Assembly (NCBI GenBank): GCA_033026295.1 | Contig: CM065181.1 | Span: 9,209,001-9,273,000 of the forward strand | Reading direction: 5' to 3' | Length of the DNA: 64,000 nt | Source: Channa striata | Lineage: Eukaryota; Chordata; Actinopteri; Anabantiformes; Channidae | Part shown: in pieces, positions 63,530 to 64,000 of the stretch | Layout of the letters: every line of letters starts with the position of its first letter | How positions within the stretch are numbered: position 1 is the first letter of the stretch | Position numbers and translations under genes: made by a program | Notes under the pieces: model-generated | Databases searched by the model: none | The model's input: only the letters and a program-made list of their open reading frames with translations | Told to the model about the DNA's origin: nothing

Positions 63530-64000
63530 GTGGACTTCACACTGTGTTTTTTCCCCAAACTTTTTGTTGTTGTGACTGAAAGCTGCCGTCTGGCATTTGC
63601 AACACGCACAGTCTGTGCTCCAAATCAGCACAGTAAGCTCTCAGTTCTGTACAGTCAAACGCTTGTGCATCTGTGACGTGACTCAGCTCGCTGCACGGTC
63701 GTCTTCTGGCAGCGTTCTGGCACGTGTAGACTCGAGGATATCCTGGCACAGAGAACACGGCCATCAGAACAAAACAAAAAAAAAAGCTAATCGTGAGATA
63801 CTTACAGTTCGGGGAAGATCCCCACACTTTGTCTCTTTACTCAACACTTCTTGCAGGTAAAATGTTAACAAAATTAAATGGTATTACAGCACAGAATAAA
63901 ATCTCAATTAACCCCTTTGTCCCCTCTGCCCACTACGTGTGGCTTCTTTAAATGTCTTTCTACTGCTGCTTCCCTCACTCACCCATCTGGTGACGTGTTC
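63530..64000 (-). CDS. Possible 3' end of an unrecognised spliced gene, cut by window edge
   Basis: The minus strand shows a compact splice pattern. An exon ends ATGG|GTGAGT at 63983. A possible 44-nt exon at 63849-63806 follows an AAG acceptor and ends GAACT|GTAAGT. Then comes a 63-bp intron with a T-rich tract and TGTGCCAG, and an exon starting at 63742. Only one frame stays open through the middle exon; it gives TRHQMEVLSKETKCGDLPRT, then DILESTRARTLPEDDRAAS and a stop near 63683. I do not recognise it. An alternative unspliced reading (63537-63827) gives a 96-aa protein with a hydrophobic N-terminus. The two readings exclude each other. Confidence 0.3.

Overview
The window is nuclear DNA from a ray-finned fish, most likely a percomorph-type teleost. 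The evidence is: spliced vertebrate genes with many introns of about 90-400 bp, abundant (CA)n/(GT)n microsatellites, a Tc1/mariner element with long inverted repeats, pieces of a non-LTR retrotransposon, and a teleost-type palindromic MITE. Nothing bacterial or viral is seen.

Three protein-coding genes can be reconstructed exon by exon, all on the minus strand: snx10 (15893-17167), cbx3 (23095-24278) and nfe2l3 (26676-30903). This is the order and relative orientation of human 7p15 (NFE2L3-[HNRNPA2B1]-CBX3-SNX10, on the SKAP2/HOXA side). The window is therefore one of the two teleost copies of the HoxA-flanking block. HNRNPA2B1, which lies between NFE2L3 and CBX3 in human and diverges from CBX3, is not visible here. 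The three proteins have unrelated jobs: SNX10 in endosomes/V-ATPase/vacuoles, CBX3 (HP1-gamma) in chromatin, and NFE2L3 as an ER-anchored CNC-bZIP stress factor. The linkage reflects ancestry rather than a pathway.

Layout: 1-15.5 kb is non-coding, with microsatellites and several blocks that look like conserved non-coding elements (best at 6.5-7.3 and 12.4-12.6 kb). 15.5-18.7 kb is snx10 and its promoter region. 18.7-22.5 kb is AT-rich and holds the Tc1 relic and a perfect RFX X-box palindrome. 22.5-25.1 kb is cbx3, with a MITE in its 3' UTR. 25.1-26.4 kb is the short cbx3-nfe2l3 spacer. 26.4-31.3 kb is nfe2l3. 31.3-35.6 kb holds LINE debris, convergent poly(A) signals and an orphan promoter with an NRF1 palindrome, possibly a minus-strand non-coding transcript. 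36.4-37.0 kb has promoter-like sequence and two divergent CTCF-like sites. 37-63.5 kb is a gene desert with microsatellites and candidate enhancers, including a 10-bp-phased homeodomain-site array at 48.7 kb. The last 0.5 kb may hold the 3' end of another minus-strand gene.

Exon calls come from reading splice sites and comparing proteins with family members from memory. Conservation claims for non-coding DNA are inference, because no alignment could be run.
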